The notes below the pieces were generated by a model. That model was not told the DNA's origin, ran no database searches, and was given only the letters and a program-made list of their open reading frames with translations. Shown here piece by piece: positions 15,597-24,981 of a DNA stretch of 64,000 nucleotides; the first letter of the stretch is position 1, and each line of letters opens with the position of its first letter. This DNA comes from JAOSJL01 sp963704035 (GTDB taxonomy: Bacteria > Actinomycetota > Acidimicrobiia > IMCC26256 > JAOSJL01). The stretch lies in contig CAVPGR010000004.1 of NCBI GenBank assembly GCA_963704035.1, forward strand, positions 496,001 to 560,000, written 5' to 3'. The translations under genes were made by a program, and so were the position numbers.

Positions 15597-17273
15597 TCAG
15601 CGTTCGTCGACGAAGGGGCCGGCTCCCCGGTCGAGGGCCCGGAGCAACCGATCGCGCAGGACGTGCTTCGTGACCTTGCCGCTACCGGTCATCGGGATCG
15701 CGTCGGGGGTCAGGACGAGGACCGCCTTTGGACGCTTGTACCCGGGCAGCTCGGCTCGGCAGAACTCGGTCACCGTGGTTTCGTCGAGCGAGACGCCGGG
15801 CTCGGGAACGAGAGTTGCACCGACGAGCTCGCCTTTGTCGTCGTCGGCGAGGGCGAACACGTAGGCGGCGTCGACACCGGGGATTCGCACGAGGCTCGCC
15901 TCGACCTCAGCCGGGCTCACGTTGATGCCGCCGGTCTTGATCACGTCCTTGCGTCGCTGTTCGAAGTGCACGCGGCCGTCGGCGTCGACGCGTCCGAGAT
16001 CGCCCGTGGCGAAGAAGCCTTCGGCATCGAAGACCGTCGTCGGGTCGACCTTGTCATAGCCGCGCATGACGCTCGGGCCTTTGACGTGGAACTCACCCGT
16101 CTCACCCACAGGTAGGCGCGCGCCCGTTTCGGGGTCTCGGACCTCGATCTCGTTGCCCGGCAGGAGATGGCCCTGGGTGTTCATACGGATGTCGAGCGGT
16201 TCGTCGGCCCGGGTGCAGGAGAACGCGGTGGCAGTCTCGGTCATCCCGTACATGTTGACGCCGCCGAGACCGTCGGGCGGGGGCGTCTCGCACAGCACGT
16301 CATAGGGGCCGGTGCCCTTGTGAAGACCGCTGTGGTCGCGGGTGTTCCAGTCGGGATGTTCCAGCAGTTGGTTCAGCTGGTGTAGCCACAGATGCCAGGT
16401 CGTGGCCCGTTCGCGCTCGATCAGCTCGAGCGCGAGGCCCGCATCGAAGCTGGGTTGCAGGATCAGGGCGGCGCCGTGGGAGAGCGTGCCCACCATGACG
16501 TTGATGCAACCGGCGGAGAAGAAGAGCGGGAAGTAGAACCAGACCACGTCCTCAGGGCCGAGGCCCTGGTAGTCGCCGATCCGAGAACCGTTGCCGGCGA
16601 TGGCTCGGTGCGTGTGCAACACACCCTTCGGCCGGGCGGTCGTCCCCGACGTCGCGAGCAGGTAGCACTCGTCCTCGGGACCGGTCGCAGCCTGGAGGGC
16701 GCGCACCTTCGACTCGGGCACGTCATCACCCGACGCGAGGAACTCATCCCAATCTCGACACCCCGCGGGAAGCTCGTCTGCGCCGCGGACGACGACGCTG
16801 TGCAGCGTGGACAGCTCTCGGGAGGACAACCGCCCGAGCACGGGCTGCGCGATCTCGGGGACGATCTCCGCGAGCATGCCCGAGTAGTCGTTGTCGAGAA
16901 ATCCCGCCGACATGAAGAGATACTCGACGTCGCCGTGAGCAAGCTGGTACGCGAGGTCGTCGCGGTGGACGAAGGTGCTGATCGGCACGAGGAGCGCGCC
17001 GATGCTCGTCGCCCCGAATGCGAACGCCACCCAGTGGGGGTCGTTCTCCATGAGCAGCGCGACGCGGCTCCCCTTTCCTGCGCCGCCGGCCACGAGCGCC
17101 CGCGCGTAGCGGTCGGCGAGATCGGCGAGGTCCCGGTAGCTGTACTGTGCGTCGAACGTGATGAGCGCGCGGCGTTCGCCGTACGCCTCGACGCTGCGAC
17201 GCAGGAGGTCGGACAGCGAGGTCGGCTGATCGTCCGGGATGTCGCGCTCGACCGTGGGCTCAGACAAGAACAC
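15597..17273 (-). CDS. AMP-forming acyl-CoA synthetase/ligase
   Basis: 558 residues of the ANL superfamily. The phosphate loop LLATSGTTARPKGVLHTH is near residue 205, the adenine motif MYGMTETA follows, then TGDLGRVDADGRVHFEQRRKD and the hinge/catalytic Lys in MTGSGKVTKHVL. It activates a carboxylic acid to its CoA thioester with ATP. Substrate pocket residues are not diagnostic. Its start overlaps the CaiB gene end by 14 bases, so the ligase and CoA-transferase are coupled: two ways of loading CoA in one operon. Confidence 0.92.
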   Translation of the reverse strand: MFLSEPTVERDIPDDQPTSLSDLLRRSVEAYGERRALITFDAQYSYRDLADLADRYARALVAGGAGKGSRVALLMENDPHWVAFAFGATSIGALLVPISTFVHRDDLAYQLAHGDVEYLFMSAGFLDNDYSGMLAEIVPEIAQPVLGRLSSRELSTLHSVVVRGADELPAGCRDWDEFLASGDDVPESKVRALQAATGPEDECYLLATSGTTARPKGVLHTHRAIAGNGSRIGDYQGLGPEDVVWFYFPLFFSAGCINVMVGTLSHGAALILQPSFDAGLALELIERERATTWHLWLHQLNQLLEHPDWNTRDHSGLHKGTGPYDVLCETPPPDGLGGVNMYGMTETATAFSCTRADEPLDIRMNTQGHLLPGNEIEVRDPETGARLPVGETGEFHVKGPSVMRGYDKVDPTTVFDAEGFFATGDLGRVDADGRVHFEQRRKDVIKTGGINVSPAEVEASLVRIPGVDAAYVFALADDDKGELVGATLVPEPGVSLDETTVTEFCRAELPGYKRPKAVLVLTPDAIPMTGSGKVTKHVLRDRLLRALDRGAGPFVDER

Positions 17274-19626
17274 CCTCGTCCTGAAGTCTCACGATCTCGT
17301 CGTGATCGAGACCCAACAGCTCGCCGCAGACGTAGTCGTTGTGCTCGCCGAGCCGGGGTGTCGGGCGAGTGAGCTCGGGCGGTGTCCCGGTGAGCAACCA
17401 CGGCGTGGCGTAGATCGTGCAAGGGTCGAAGCCCTCGAACTCGTGCCACAGGGTGAAGCCGCGGCCCTTCCAGTGCGCGTGCTCGTTGCGTTCCTCGAGC
17501 TCGAGCGCGGGCGCCGCGGGCACGCCCGCCATGAGAAGCCGGTCGACCGCCTCGTCACGCTCGAGCGTTGCCGCCCATCCCGAGATCGCCTCGTCGATCT
17601 CGGCCGACCGCGCCCGTCGCCCCTCCGGAGTCGCCAGCGCCTCGTCGGTGGCCCACTCGCTTCGACCGATGACCTCGACCAGCCGTTCCCACTCGTGTTC
17701 GTCACGTACGGCGAGTGCGAGCCAGCGGTCTTCGCCGGCGGTGGCGTAGAGCCCGTGCGGGCAGTACCAGGCATGGGAGTTTCCCTGCGCGCCGGCCACG
17801 CGACCGGTGAGCTGGAACTCGAGCAGGGGTTGGCCCATCGTCGCGGCCGCGCAGTCGATCTGGCTGACGTCGACGAACTGACCCTCACCCGTGCGCTCGC
17901 GGTGCTCGAGCGCCGCGAGCGCGCCGATCGCAGCCTGGACCGACATCGAGGTGTCACCGAGGCCGAACGGGAGCAGGCCGGTGCTGACACCCGCTTCGGG
18001 ATAGCCGACCATGAGCTCGAGACCCGAGTAGCCGGTCGCGATCGACGCAAACCCTCGCATGCCACGCAAGGGCCCCTCCTGGCCGGCCATGCTCATCGAG
18101 ACCACGATCAGCTCCGGATTCGCCTCCCGCAACTCGTCGTAGCCGAGCCCGTTCTTGGCCATCTTGCCGGCCGCGAAGTTGTCCATGACGATGTCGGCGG
18201 TCTTCGCGAGCTCACGGGCGAGCCGAGCACCTTCGGGAACGGCGACGTTGATCGTCGTCGACATCTTCGAGCGGTTGTTGTGACAGAAGAAGTGCGACGT
18301 GTAGTCGAGGAACCGCATCAGATCCTGACGCTTCGAGGTCTCGACACGGATCACCTCTGCGCCCATGTCTGCGAGCAATTGCCCGGCCATCGGTCCCGCC
18401 CAGTTCCAGCCGAAATCGAGAACACGAATCCCCTCGAGCGCCCCCGCCGGGCGCTCCCCCGCGGTCAGGGCGATCGGCTCCGGCACGTCACCGGTCATCG
18501 GATCGGGGGCGAGCGCCGGGCCACGCCCGTCGATCTCCGTCGGTGACTCGGAGAGTTTGTAGCCCGGCTTGGGAATGCGGACGTCCGAATCACCGATGGT
18601 GATGGAGGCCCAGAGCTCCCGGAACGCGAACTGTTCGCTCGCCAGCACCTCTTCGACAGTCTGCGCGACGCCCATGACGATGCTCTCGGCAGCCGCCATC
18701 TCGAGCAGTTCGGCCCGCGAGTAGCACATCAACCACTCCTGGAAGTGGTGGTGGGCCGGCTCGGAGTCCACGAGGCCCAGGTAGATCGAGTTCCGCGCCT
18801 CGTCCTTGGCCCACTTCGGGTTGTCCATGAGGTCGAGGAACGCCTCCCACTGCTTGGGCGTCGTCGATGCGATGCACACGAACCCGTCGGCGCACGTGAA
18901 GAACCCCGAGGGATAGGGCGCGCCGCCGAGCAGGGTCCCTTGTCGGGCCCACTTGTTGTCGTTCTTGGCGGTGACGTTGTGCATGCCCCCGACCAGGTAG
19001 CCCATGACCTGGGCCGCGGCGACGTCGATCCCCTGCCCGCGCCCCGAACCGCGGCGCTCGCGCACCGCGCACAGCGCGGCGGCAGCACCGTGGAAGGCGG
19101 CCTGATAGTCGGCCTGCTCCCAGGGAATGCGCAGTGGGCGTTGATCTTCCGAGCCCAACCCGAGAACCAGTGAGCTCGCGGCCTGGGCGGTGAGGTCTGT
19201 GCCGGCCCTGTCGGCCCATTCGCCACTCCGGCCGTAGGGCGAGAGAGAGACGGCGATCAGGTGCGGGTGGCGGGTCTCGAGGGCAGCGAAGTCGAGACCG
19301 AAGCGGTCGCGATCGCCGGGTTCGAGGTTCTCGACGAGCACGTCGGAACCCGCGAGCAGGCGGTGGAACCACTCGAGCCCGGCGTCGGTGTCGAGATCAC
19401 ACGTCGCACCCCGCTTGCCCGCGTTCACGAAGTGGAAGAGGCCACTCTCCTCGGGATCGGCCGTGTCACCCGGGAACGGACCGACGCGACGCGACGAATC
19501 ACCGGTCGGCGGCTCCACCTTGAGGACGTCGGCGCCGAGGTCGGCGAACAGGCGTGCGCAGAACGGGGCCGAAACCTGGCTGCCGAGCTCCACGACCCGA
19601 AGCCCGTCGAGTGCGCTCGCCATCAC
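17260..19626 (-). CDS. Tandem two-domain CaiB/BaiF-family CoA-transferase
   Basis: 788 residues, about twice the usual 400: two complete CaiB domains in one chain. Domain 1 starts ALDGLRVVELGSQVSAPFCARLFADLGADVLKVEPP and has the catalytic-region Asp in GTDLTAQAAS. Domain 2 starts GALEGIRVLDFGWNWAGPMAGQLLADMGAEVIRVE, but its matching segment reads GFASIATGYSG, with Phe where the nucleophilic Asp is expected. These class III enzymes move CoA between carboxylic acids as interlocked dimers; the fusion may act as a pseudo-heterodimer with one active site. The start GTG/ATG at 19626/19623 overlaps the upstream stop. Confidence 0.9.
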   Translation of the reverse strand: MMASALDGLRVVELGSQVSAPFCARLFADLGADVLKVEPPTGDSSRRVGPFPGDTADPEESGLFHFVNAGKRGATCDLDTDAGLEWFHRLLAGSDVLVENLEPGDRDRFGLDFAALETRHPHLIAVSLSPYGRSGEWADRAGTDLTAQAASSLVLGLGSEDQRPLRIPWEQADYQAAFHGAAAALCAVRERRGSGRGQGIDVAAAQVMGYLVGGMHNVTAKNDNKWARQGTLLGGAPYPSGFFTCADGFVCIASTTPKQWEAFLDLMDNPKWAKDEARNSIYLGLVDSEPAHHHFQEWLMCYSRAELLEMAAAESIVMGVAQTVEEVLASEQFAFRELWASITIGDSDVRIPKPGYKLSESPTEIDGRGPALAPDPMTGDVPEPIALTAGERPAGALEGIRVLDFGWNWAGPMAGQLLADMGAEVIRVETSKRQDLMRFLDYTSHFFCHNNRSKMSTTINVAVPEGARLARELAKTADIVMDNFAAGKMAKNGLGYDELREANPELIVVSMSMAGQEGPLRGMRGFASIATGYSGLELMVGYPEAGVSTGLLPFGLGDTSMSVQAAIGALAALEHRERTGEGQFVDVSQIDCAAATMGQPLLEFQLTGRVAGAQGNSHAWYCPHGLYATAGEDRWLALAVRDEHEWERLVEVIGRSEWATDEALATPEGRRARSAEIDEAISGWAATLERDEAVDRLLMAGVPAAPALELEERNEHAHWKGRGFTLWHEFEGFDPCTIYATPWLLTGTPPELTRPTPRLGEHNDYVCGELLGLDHDEIVRLQDEGVLV

Positions 19627-20885
19627 GTGTCCTTTCCGGCGTCGACGGCGTCGGAACCCGTCCAGACCTCATTGCCGGATTCCCGCGAGGGAAGCTCGAC
19701 GACCGCGGTGCCCTCCGACGTTCGATCGCCACGCGGGTGCGACATCGTCCAGATGTCGAGGTCCACGAGGTGCCGGTCGCCCTCGACCCGCTTTCCGGCC
19801 ACGGTCGCGAACAGACGTACCGCATCCCCTTGCCAGTGGAACCCCTTGAACGCGAGACGCATGTTGCGGAGCATCCCGTGGTCACCGAACCACGACATCA
19901 ACAGCTGGGTGAACCAGTTGAGGCGCTCGAATCCGGCCTCGTACGCGCCGGGCATCCCGAGATACTTCTGACAGCGTTCGTTGGTCCAGTGGATCGCCAC
20001 CGGTGGTTCGGGGACGTTCTCCTCGTTCTTGATGGGGAGCCGGGGAGCGTTCTCCCAGAGCTGCATCGCCAGCTCGTGGCCCACGAACCAGCCGCCGGCC
20101 CCGAACGCCATCTCGAACGCGATCTTGCTCGTGAGCGTGATCGGTCCCTTGATGATGTGCGGCACCTCGAGCCCGACTTCGACGTCCTCGTAGTAGAGCG
20201 GTTCGTCGCCGCGCCGGTTGGCGAGGTTCTGCGTCTTGTATTCGGCCCACACCGCCTCGAGCTCGTCGTCGGTCCATTCGTGGCGTTTGACGTCGGCATA
20301 CTTCCCCGACGACTTCGCCTTCTTGCGGGAGAAGCGATGCCAGGAGGTGCGATAGGAACCGATGAAACTGCCGTCCATCGTGTACGCCTCGGTCTCGTAG
20401 CGCTGGACAGCGGCGTCACCGCCCGCGAAGTCGCTCTCCACGATCTCGGCGTCGGTGAGATAGGTACGCGATCCGATCTTTTCCCCGGCAAAGAGCGGCC
20501 GCTCCCACTCGTACTCGACACCCCGCCAGATCGTGTGGCAGCCGGGGAAGCCGTCGGTGGCGCCGTTGACGGTTTCGGTCCAGCAGAGCGTCCCCGGCGG
20601 AGCCAGCATGGCGCCCCAGATCGACTTCCTCGCGTAGGCCTCGTCGATGTAGAGCGGGTTGAGGTCGGCGATCCCACGGGCGATTCGGCCGTTCGTCTCC
20701 TTGGTCACGGCGAAGTTGGCGAATTGGGGTCGCCACTCCTCGACCTTCGCCTTCTCCTCCTCACTCAGGTTGAGACGGAACATCGTGCCGCGCTCCTCGC
20801 GCGAGACGCCCTTGCGCTCGAGGAGGCGCTCGAGGCTGGCCTGGGTGATCTCTCCCCAGATCTCTCCTTCATGAAGCGGCATCAA
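19623..20885 (-). CDS. Double-hotdog MaoC/FAS1-type dehydratase
   Basis: 420 residues made of two hotdog halves. The first has RIARGIADLNPLYIDEAYARKSIWGAMLAPPGTLCW, matching the 'DxNPLHxDxxxA...GxxAPPT' pattern of FAS1-like dehydratase N-termini. The second starts near YEDVEVGLEVPHIIKGPITLTS and has IHWTNERCQKYLGMPGAYEAGFER. It would hydrate or dehydrate an enoyl-CoA/3-hydroxyacyl-CoA. The gene sits between the amidohydrolase (24-base gap) and CaiB (overlapping), consistent with the beta-oxidation-like part of the pathway. Confidence 0.85.
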   Translation of the reverse strand: MMPLHEGEIWGEITQASLERLLERKGVSREERGTMFRLNLSEEEKAKVEEWRPQFANFAVTKETNGRIARGIADLNPLYIDEAYARKSIWGAMLAPPGTLCWTETVNGATDGFPGCHTIWRGVEYEWERPLFAGEKIGSRTYLTDAEIVESDFAGGDAAVQRYETEAYTMDGSFIGSYRTSWHRFSRKKAKSSGKYADVKRHEWTDDELEAVWAEYKTQNLANRRGDEPLYYEDVEVGLEVPHIIKGPITLTSKIAFEMAFGAGGWFVGHELAMQLWENAPRLPIKNEENVPEPPVAIHWTNERCQKYLGMPGAYEAGFERLNWFTQLLMSWFGDHGMLRNMRLAFKGFHWQGDAVRLFATVAGKRVEGDRHLVDLDIWTMSHPRGDRTSEGTAVVELPSRESGNEVWTGSDAVDAGKDT

Positions 20886-20909
20886 CTTGCCTTTCCTTGT
20901 CGATCTCGA

Positions 20910-21848
20910 TCAGTTGTCGTTCAACGCGAAGAACCGGACCGCGTTGTCGTGGAGGACGGCCCGTTTGGTCTCCTCGGCGATCTCCAGTTCCAGGAACTCG
21001 GCCTTGCAGCGCTCGAGACCGAGCCCGTTGGTGCCGAACAGCACCTTGTGGCGGCCCCGCGACGAGTCCATGAAGCGCACCAGTCGATCGTCGAGGCTGT
21101 GTGGGTAGTAGGCCGATATGTCGCCGAAGACGTTCGGGTGGCGCCAGAGCATCGAGCACCATTCGTCGACCCACGGCCAACCCGTGTGCGAGAGGTTGAT
21201 GCGCAGGTCGGGGAACTCGATGGCGACGTCGTCGGCGAGCATCGGTCGGCCGCAGTCCGAGGGCAGTACCTCGGCCGACTGGCCGACCTGGAATCCGACC
21301 GGGATGTCGAGCTCGACGCACTTGGCATAGAGCGGATAGAAACGGCGGTCGTTGGGCGCGAGGCCGTACGACAGCGGATGGAACCAGACATAGCGAAAGC
21401 CGAGCTCCTTCACCGAGTGCTCGACCTCGGCACAGCTCTCGGTGACGCGGAACGGGTCGTAGCTCGCGGTGCCGATGATGCGTCCACCCGACTCGGCGAC
21501 GGCTTCACCAACCGGTTCGATCGGGTAGTTCATGATGAAGTCGCGGTGGTAGTAGTACGACCACATCTTCGTGGCACAGACCGAGATGTGCGTGTAGCCG
21601 AGCTCGTCCATGTCGGCGAGACACTCCTCGGTGGTCGCGTGGCCGGCAAGCATGCCTGCCCCACCCGGGCGCTTCTTCTTGGGTGATTCCTCCTCACCGG
21701 CGGGTGGAGGCGGCTTGGACAACGCCTTGAAGGTCGTGTCCAACATGATCTGGAACTCACGGAACTCGAACGGGTTCCCGGCCAGCGAGCTGCGCACCTC
21801 GAGCAGGTGGTTCATGACGTCGATCGTCGGATAATCGGTCAGTTCCAT
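20910..21848 (-). CDS. Amidohydrolase_2 (ACMSD-like) metal-dependent hydrolase/decarboxylase
   Basis: 312 residues from ATG 21848. Features of the amidohydrolase_2 barrel are FRYVWFHPLSYG, GFQVGQSAEVLP, the DLRINLSHTGWPWVDEW segment with a metal-site His, NVFGDISAYYP, and KVLFGTNGLGLER where the usual Asp is replaced by Asn (FGTN for FGTD). An internal Lys-rich insert (EEESPKKKRPGG) is unusual. The family includes decarboxylases such as ACMSD and ring-opening hydrolases. It begins 4 bases after the reductase gene. A candidate for ring hydrolysis or decarboxylation here. Confidence 0.8.
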   Translation of the reverse strand: MELTDYPTIDVMNHLLEVRSSLAGNPFEFREFQIMLDTTFKALSKPPPPAGEEESPKKKRPGGAGMLAGHATTEECLADMDELGYTHISVCATKMWSYYYHRDFIMNYPIEPVGEAVAESGGRIIGTASYDPFRVTESCAEVEHSVKELGFRYVWFHPLSYGLAPNDRRFYPLYAKCVELDIPVGFQVGQSAEVLPSDCGRPMLADDVAIEFPDLRINLSHTGWPWVDEWCSMLWRHPNVFGDISAYYPHSLDDRLVRFMDSSRGRHKVLFGTNGLGLERCKAEFLELEIAEETKRAVLHDNAVRFFALNDN

Positions 21849-21852
21849 GTAC

Positions 21853-23841
21853 TCAGACCTCCAGTCCCACCCGGGCACCGTGTTGCGTGGCCTCGGCGAG
21901 TCGGCGCGGCACCCAGGCCGACCCGACGAGGAAGAGACGGTCGACCGAGCCGACGTCCCGAAATTGCCGGTAGAGCAGGTCGTCGGGCACGGAACCGTAG
22001 GCGAGCACGACGGTATCGAACCCGTTGACGCTGCATGACTCGCCGGTGAACGCCGACGTGAACGCCAGCGCCGAGCCGTCGATCTCGGCGAGGCGCATCC
22101 CCGTATGGATCGGGATCCCGTGTCCGGCGAGACGACGCATGACCGGCCCGATCGAGTAGCGGTCGATCTGGTTGCCGAGTGCGGTCCACTTGTGGAAGAT
22201 CTCGACGTGCTTGCCGTTGGTGGCCAGAAAGTCGGCAATGTTCGGAGTCTCGAAGTGATCCTCCTGGGACACCACCGCGACCCGCTCGCCTACGTCGGCG
22301 CACCCGTCGAGCACGTCCCAGCCCTGGACGACGTGCGGAGCGTCGATGCCCGGCGTGTCGGGAAGACGCGGAACGGATCCGGTCGCGCACGCGACCACAT
22401 CGGGTTCGAGGGCGAGGATGTCGGCGAGTGACGCCTCGACACCGACTCGTACGTCGACGTCGAGGAGCTTCATCTGGTTCTCCTCGTAGTAGATGAAATC
22501 TTCGAAGGCATCGCGTCCCGGGGCTCGGGATGCGAGACGGACCTGCCCACCGAGTGCCGCTTTGCGCTCCAGCACCACGACGTCGTGCCCGCGCTCCGCG
22601 GCCACTCGGGCAACTTCGAGCCCGGCCGCTCCTCCACCGACCACGACGACCCGCTTCGGTTCCGTCGCGCGCCGGTAGAGCATCTTCCACTCGACCTCCC
22701 GGCCGATGACCGGGTTGATGGAGCACACGGGCTTGTGGAACATCGACGGAGTCGTGTTGTCGATCGACTCCGCGATGCAGCGGTTGCAGGCAATGCAGCG
22801 GCGAATCTCGGCGAGGCGCCCTTCACGGGCCTTGTTGGCGAACTCGGGGTCGGCGATCCCGGCCCGCGTCATCCCGACGAGGTCGCAGACGCCCGAGGCG
22901 AGCAGATCCTCCGCGACGACCGGGTCGTTGACCCGCCCGGAGAAGAGCACGGGCACAGGGGCGACGTCGGCGCGAATCGCGCGCCCGACCTCCCGGTGCT
23001 CGGCGTGCTCGTAGTACGACGGCTGCACGTAAGGCGCGCCCCACGAGTGACCCACGTCAGCGTTGACGAAGTCGATCGTTTCGCTCTCTGCAATGCAGGT
23101 CAGCATCTCCCTCATCTCGAGGAGGCCGTACCCGCCCTCACGCGCTTCTCGAGCACAGATGCGAATCCCGAGCGCGGCTGAGTTCCCGATCCGCTCACGC
23201 ACGCGCGTGAGGATCTCGGTGACGAACCGGGTGCGGCTCCGAGCGTCACCGCCCCAGCGGTCGGTGCGCCTGTTGAGCGCGGGTGAGAGGAACGTCTGGG
23301 GCAGTGTTTCGTGTGCGCAGTGGATCTCGATCCCGTCGGCATCGGCCGCGACGAGCTGCCCTGCCGCGTCCGCATACGTGTTCACGATGAACTCGATCCG
23401 GGATTCGTCGAGCTCGTGCGGGATCCAGTCGTAGGCCTCGACGATCGGCACCGACGACGCGGCCATCGTGTGGTTCAGATGCGTGAGCTGGAAGACGGCA
23501 ACCGAGCCCGCATCGTGTACCGCGGACACGAACGTCGTGGTTTCATCGACGAAGTCGGGCATGAGGTAGAGCGGGAAGCGCGTCGCTCCCGCGCCGGGGA
23601 AGAACTCGTCGGCTGCCTCGTCGGGCACCGGCGAGTTGAGCACGATCGTCTCGCCGCCGATCCAGCCCGTGCCGCCCCGAGCCTTGGCCACGTGATGCTC
23701 GGTGAACGCGTCGTCGGGAATGCCGGGCATGGCGCCGGCGCCGATCGAGTTCGTCGTCTCGCAGATCCGGTTCGGAACACGAATGGGACCGACGTCGAGA
23801 GGAGCAAAGAGCCGTTCGAAGTTCGCACTCGGCGCAGTCAT
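21853..23841 (-). CDS. Old Yellow/2,4-dienoyl-CoA reductase-like flavo-iron-sulfur protein
   Basis: 662 residues in three parts: an FMN barrel (FERLFAPLDVGPIRVPNRI at the start, GIEIHCAHETLPQTFLSP), a cysteine cluster near residues 349-373 (CIACNRC then KPVCSINP) for a 4Fe-4S centre, and an FAD/NAD half beginning VVVVGGGAAGLEVARVAAERGHDV. This matches FadH, BaiCD/BaiH and TMADH-type enzymes, which reduce conjugated enoyl or dienoyl double bonds. The Cys spacing CxxCxxC is one residue tighter than the common CxxCxxxC. Its ATG overlaps the acyl-CoA dehydrogenase stop (ATGA). Confidence 0.9.
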   Translation of the reverse strand: MTAPSANFERLFAPLDVGPIRVPNRICETTNSIGAGAMPGIPDDAFTEHHVAKARGGTGWIGGETIVLNSPVPDEAADEFFPGAGATRFPLYLMPDFVDETTTFVSAVHDAGSVAVFQLTHLNHTMAASSVPIVEAYDWIPHELDESRIEFIVNTYADAAGQLVAADADGIEIHCAHETLPQTFLSPALNRRTDRWGGDARSRTRFVTEILTRVRERIGNSAALGIRICAREAREGGYGLLEMREMLTCIAESETIDFVNADVGHSWGAPYVQPSYYEHAEHREVGRAIRADVAPVPVLFSGRVNDPVVAEDLLASGVCDLVGMTRAGIADPEFANKAREGRLAEIRRCIACNRCIAESIDNTTPSMFHKPVCSINPVIGREVEWKMLYRRATEPKRVVVVGGGAAGLEVARVAAERGHDVVVLERKAALGGQVRLASRAPGRDAFEDFIYYEENQMKLLDVDVRVGVEASLADILALEPDVVACATGSVPRLPDTPGIDAPHVVQGWDVLDGCADVGERVAVVSQEDHFETPNIADFLATNGKHVEIFHKWTALGNQIDRYSIGPVMRRLAGHGIPIHTGMRLAEIDGSALAFTSAFTGESCSVNGFDTVVLAYGSVPDDLLYRQFRDVGSVDRLFLVGSAWVPRRLAEATQHGARVGLEV

Positions 23842-24980
23842 CCTTGTTCGTCCTGGCCCGTGTGGTCCCGGTCGAGAGCGCGGGCGACTCTGTCGCGGTG
23901 GAAGTCGGGATCTCCGAGCGACGCGGCTCCGGCCCGCGCCCGGCGTAGATACAGCTGCACGTCGAGATCCCAGGTGAATCCGATTCCGCCATGGAGGTGC
24001 ACCGCTGCTTCGGTGGCGCTGACGGCTGTGTCGCTGACGAACGCCTTGGCCGCCGATGCGAGCGTCGCCGCGTTCGCCTGGTCTTCGTCAAGGGCGAGAC
24101 ATGCCGCGTACAGCAGACTGCGGCTGATCTCGACGTCGACGAGGAGGTCGGCGAGACGGTGGCTCACCGCCTGGAAGGAGCCGATCGGGCGGCCGAACTG
24201 CATCCGCTCCTTGGCGTAGGCGGTGGTCATCTCGAGTGCGGTCTCCGCGACACCGAGTAGGTCGGCGGCGCCGAGCACGGTCCAGATGTCGTAGGTGGTG
24301 CGAAGCGTCTTCTCGGCACGCTCCGGGCCGCCGACCAAGGCGGTCGCCGGTACGACGACACCGTCGAAGGTGACCTCGGCGATCGACTGGGCGTCGAGAC
24401 GTCGCATCGGGGTGACGGTGACACCCGGCGCATCGGTGGGAACCACGACGAATCCGAGCGCGGCCGGTGTTCGGGCTGCGACCAGGCAATGGTCGGCTCC
24501 CTCGGTGTCGGGCACGAGGATCTTCGTTCCCGAGAGCACCCAACCGTCGGCGCCCGCGTTTGCCTCCAGCGTGACCGCGTCGGGTCCCCAGGTTCCGCCG
24601 GGTTCCTCGATCGCACAGACGACGCGGTGGTCGCCCGCGCACAGCGCGGGGAGAACGGATGTCCGCAGGGCATCGCCGCCGCGGTCGATGGCGATCGCCG
24701 CCGCGATGACGGACGAGAGCGTCGCCGGAAACAGCCCTCGGCCCGACTCTTCGGCGAGTACGGAGGCGGTCAGGACGTCGCTGCCGCTTCCTCCCACGTC
24801 TTCGGCCGTCGCTATCCCGATCCAACCGAGCGACGCCATCTCCTTCCAGAGCTCGGTGGGAATGAGCGCGGGTGGATCGTCGAGGGCCCGGCGCATGTGA
24901 GCTGCGTCCCATCGTCGGGCGAGGAAGTCGCGAACGGCTTCCCGCAGAACGACCTGTTCCTCACTGAGCTCGAAGTCCAT
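23838..24980 (-). CDS. Acyl-CoA dehydrogenase, small subunit-like
   Basis: 380 residues from ATG 24980 (MDFELSEEQVVLREAVRDFLARRWD). FAD/substrate segments are CAIEEPGGTWGPDAV, the middle beta domain GWVLSGTKILVPD, and KERMQFGRPIGSFQAVSHRLADLLVDVE, then LHGGIGFTWDLDVQLYLRR. The position of the catalytic Glu is not obvious, as in one partner of heteromeric FadE pairs such as the steroid ChsE1-ChsE2 type. It starts 1 base after the stop of the second dehydrogenase, so a heterotetramer with it is the natural reading. Confidence 0.88.
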   Translation of the reverse strand: MDFELSEEQVVLREAVRDFLARRWDAAHMRRALDDPPALIPTELWKEMASLGWIGIATAEDVGGSGSDVLTASVLAEESGRGLFPATLSSVIAAAIAIDRGGDALRTSVLPALCAGDHRVVCAIEEPGGTWGPDAVTLEANAGADGWVLSGTKILVPDTEGADHCLVAARTPAALGFVVVPTDAPGVTVTPMRRLDAQSIAEVTFDGVVVPATALVGGPERAEKTLRTTYDIWTVLGAADLLGVAETALEMTTAYAKERMQFGRPIGSFQAVSHRLADLLVDVEISRSLLYAACLALDEDQANAATLASAAKAFVSDTAVSATEAAVHLHGGIGFTWDLDVQLYLRRARAGAASLGDPDFHRDRVARALDRDHTGQDEQG

Positions 24981-24981
24981 G

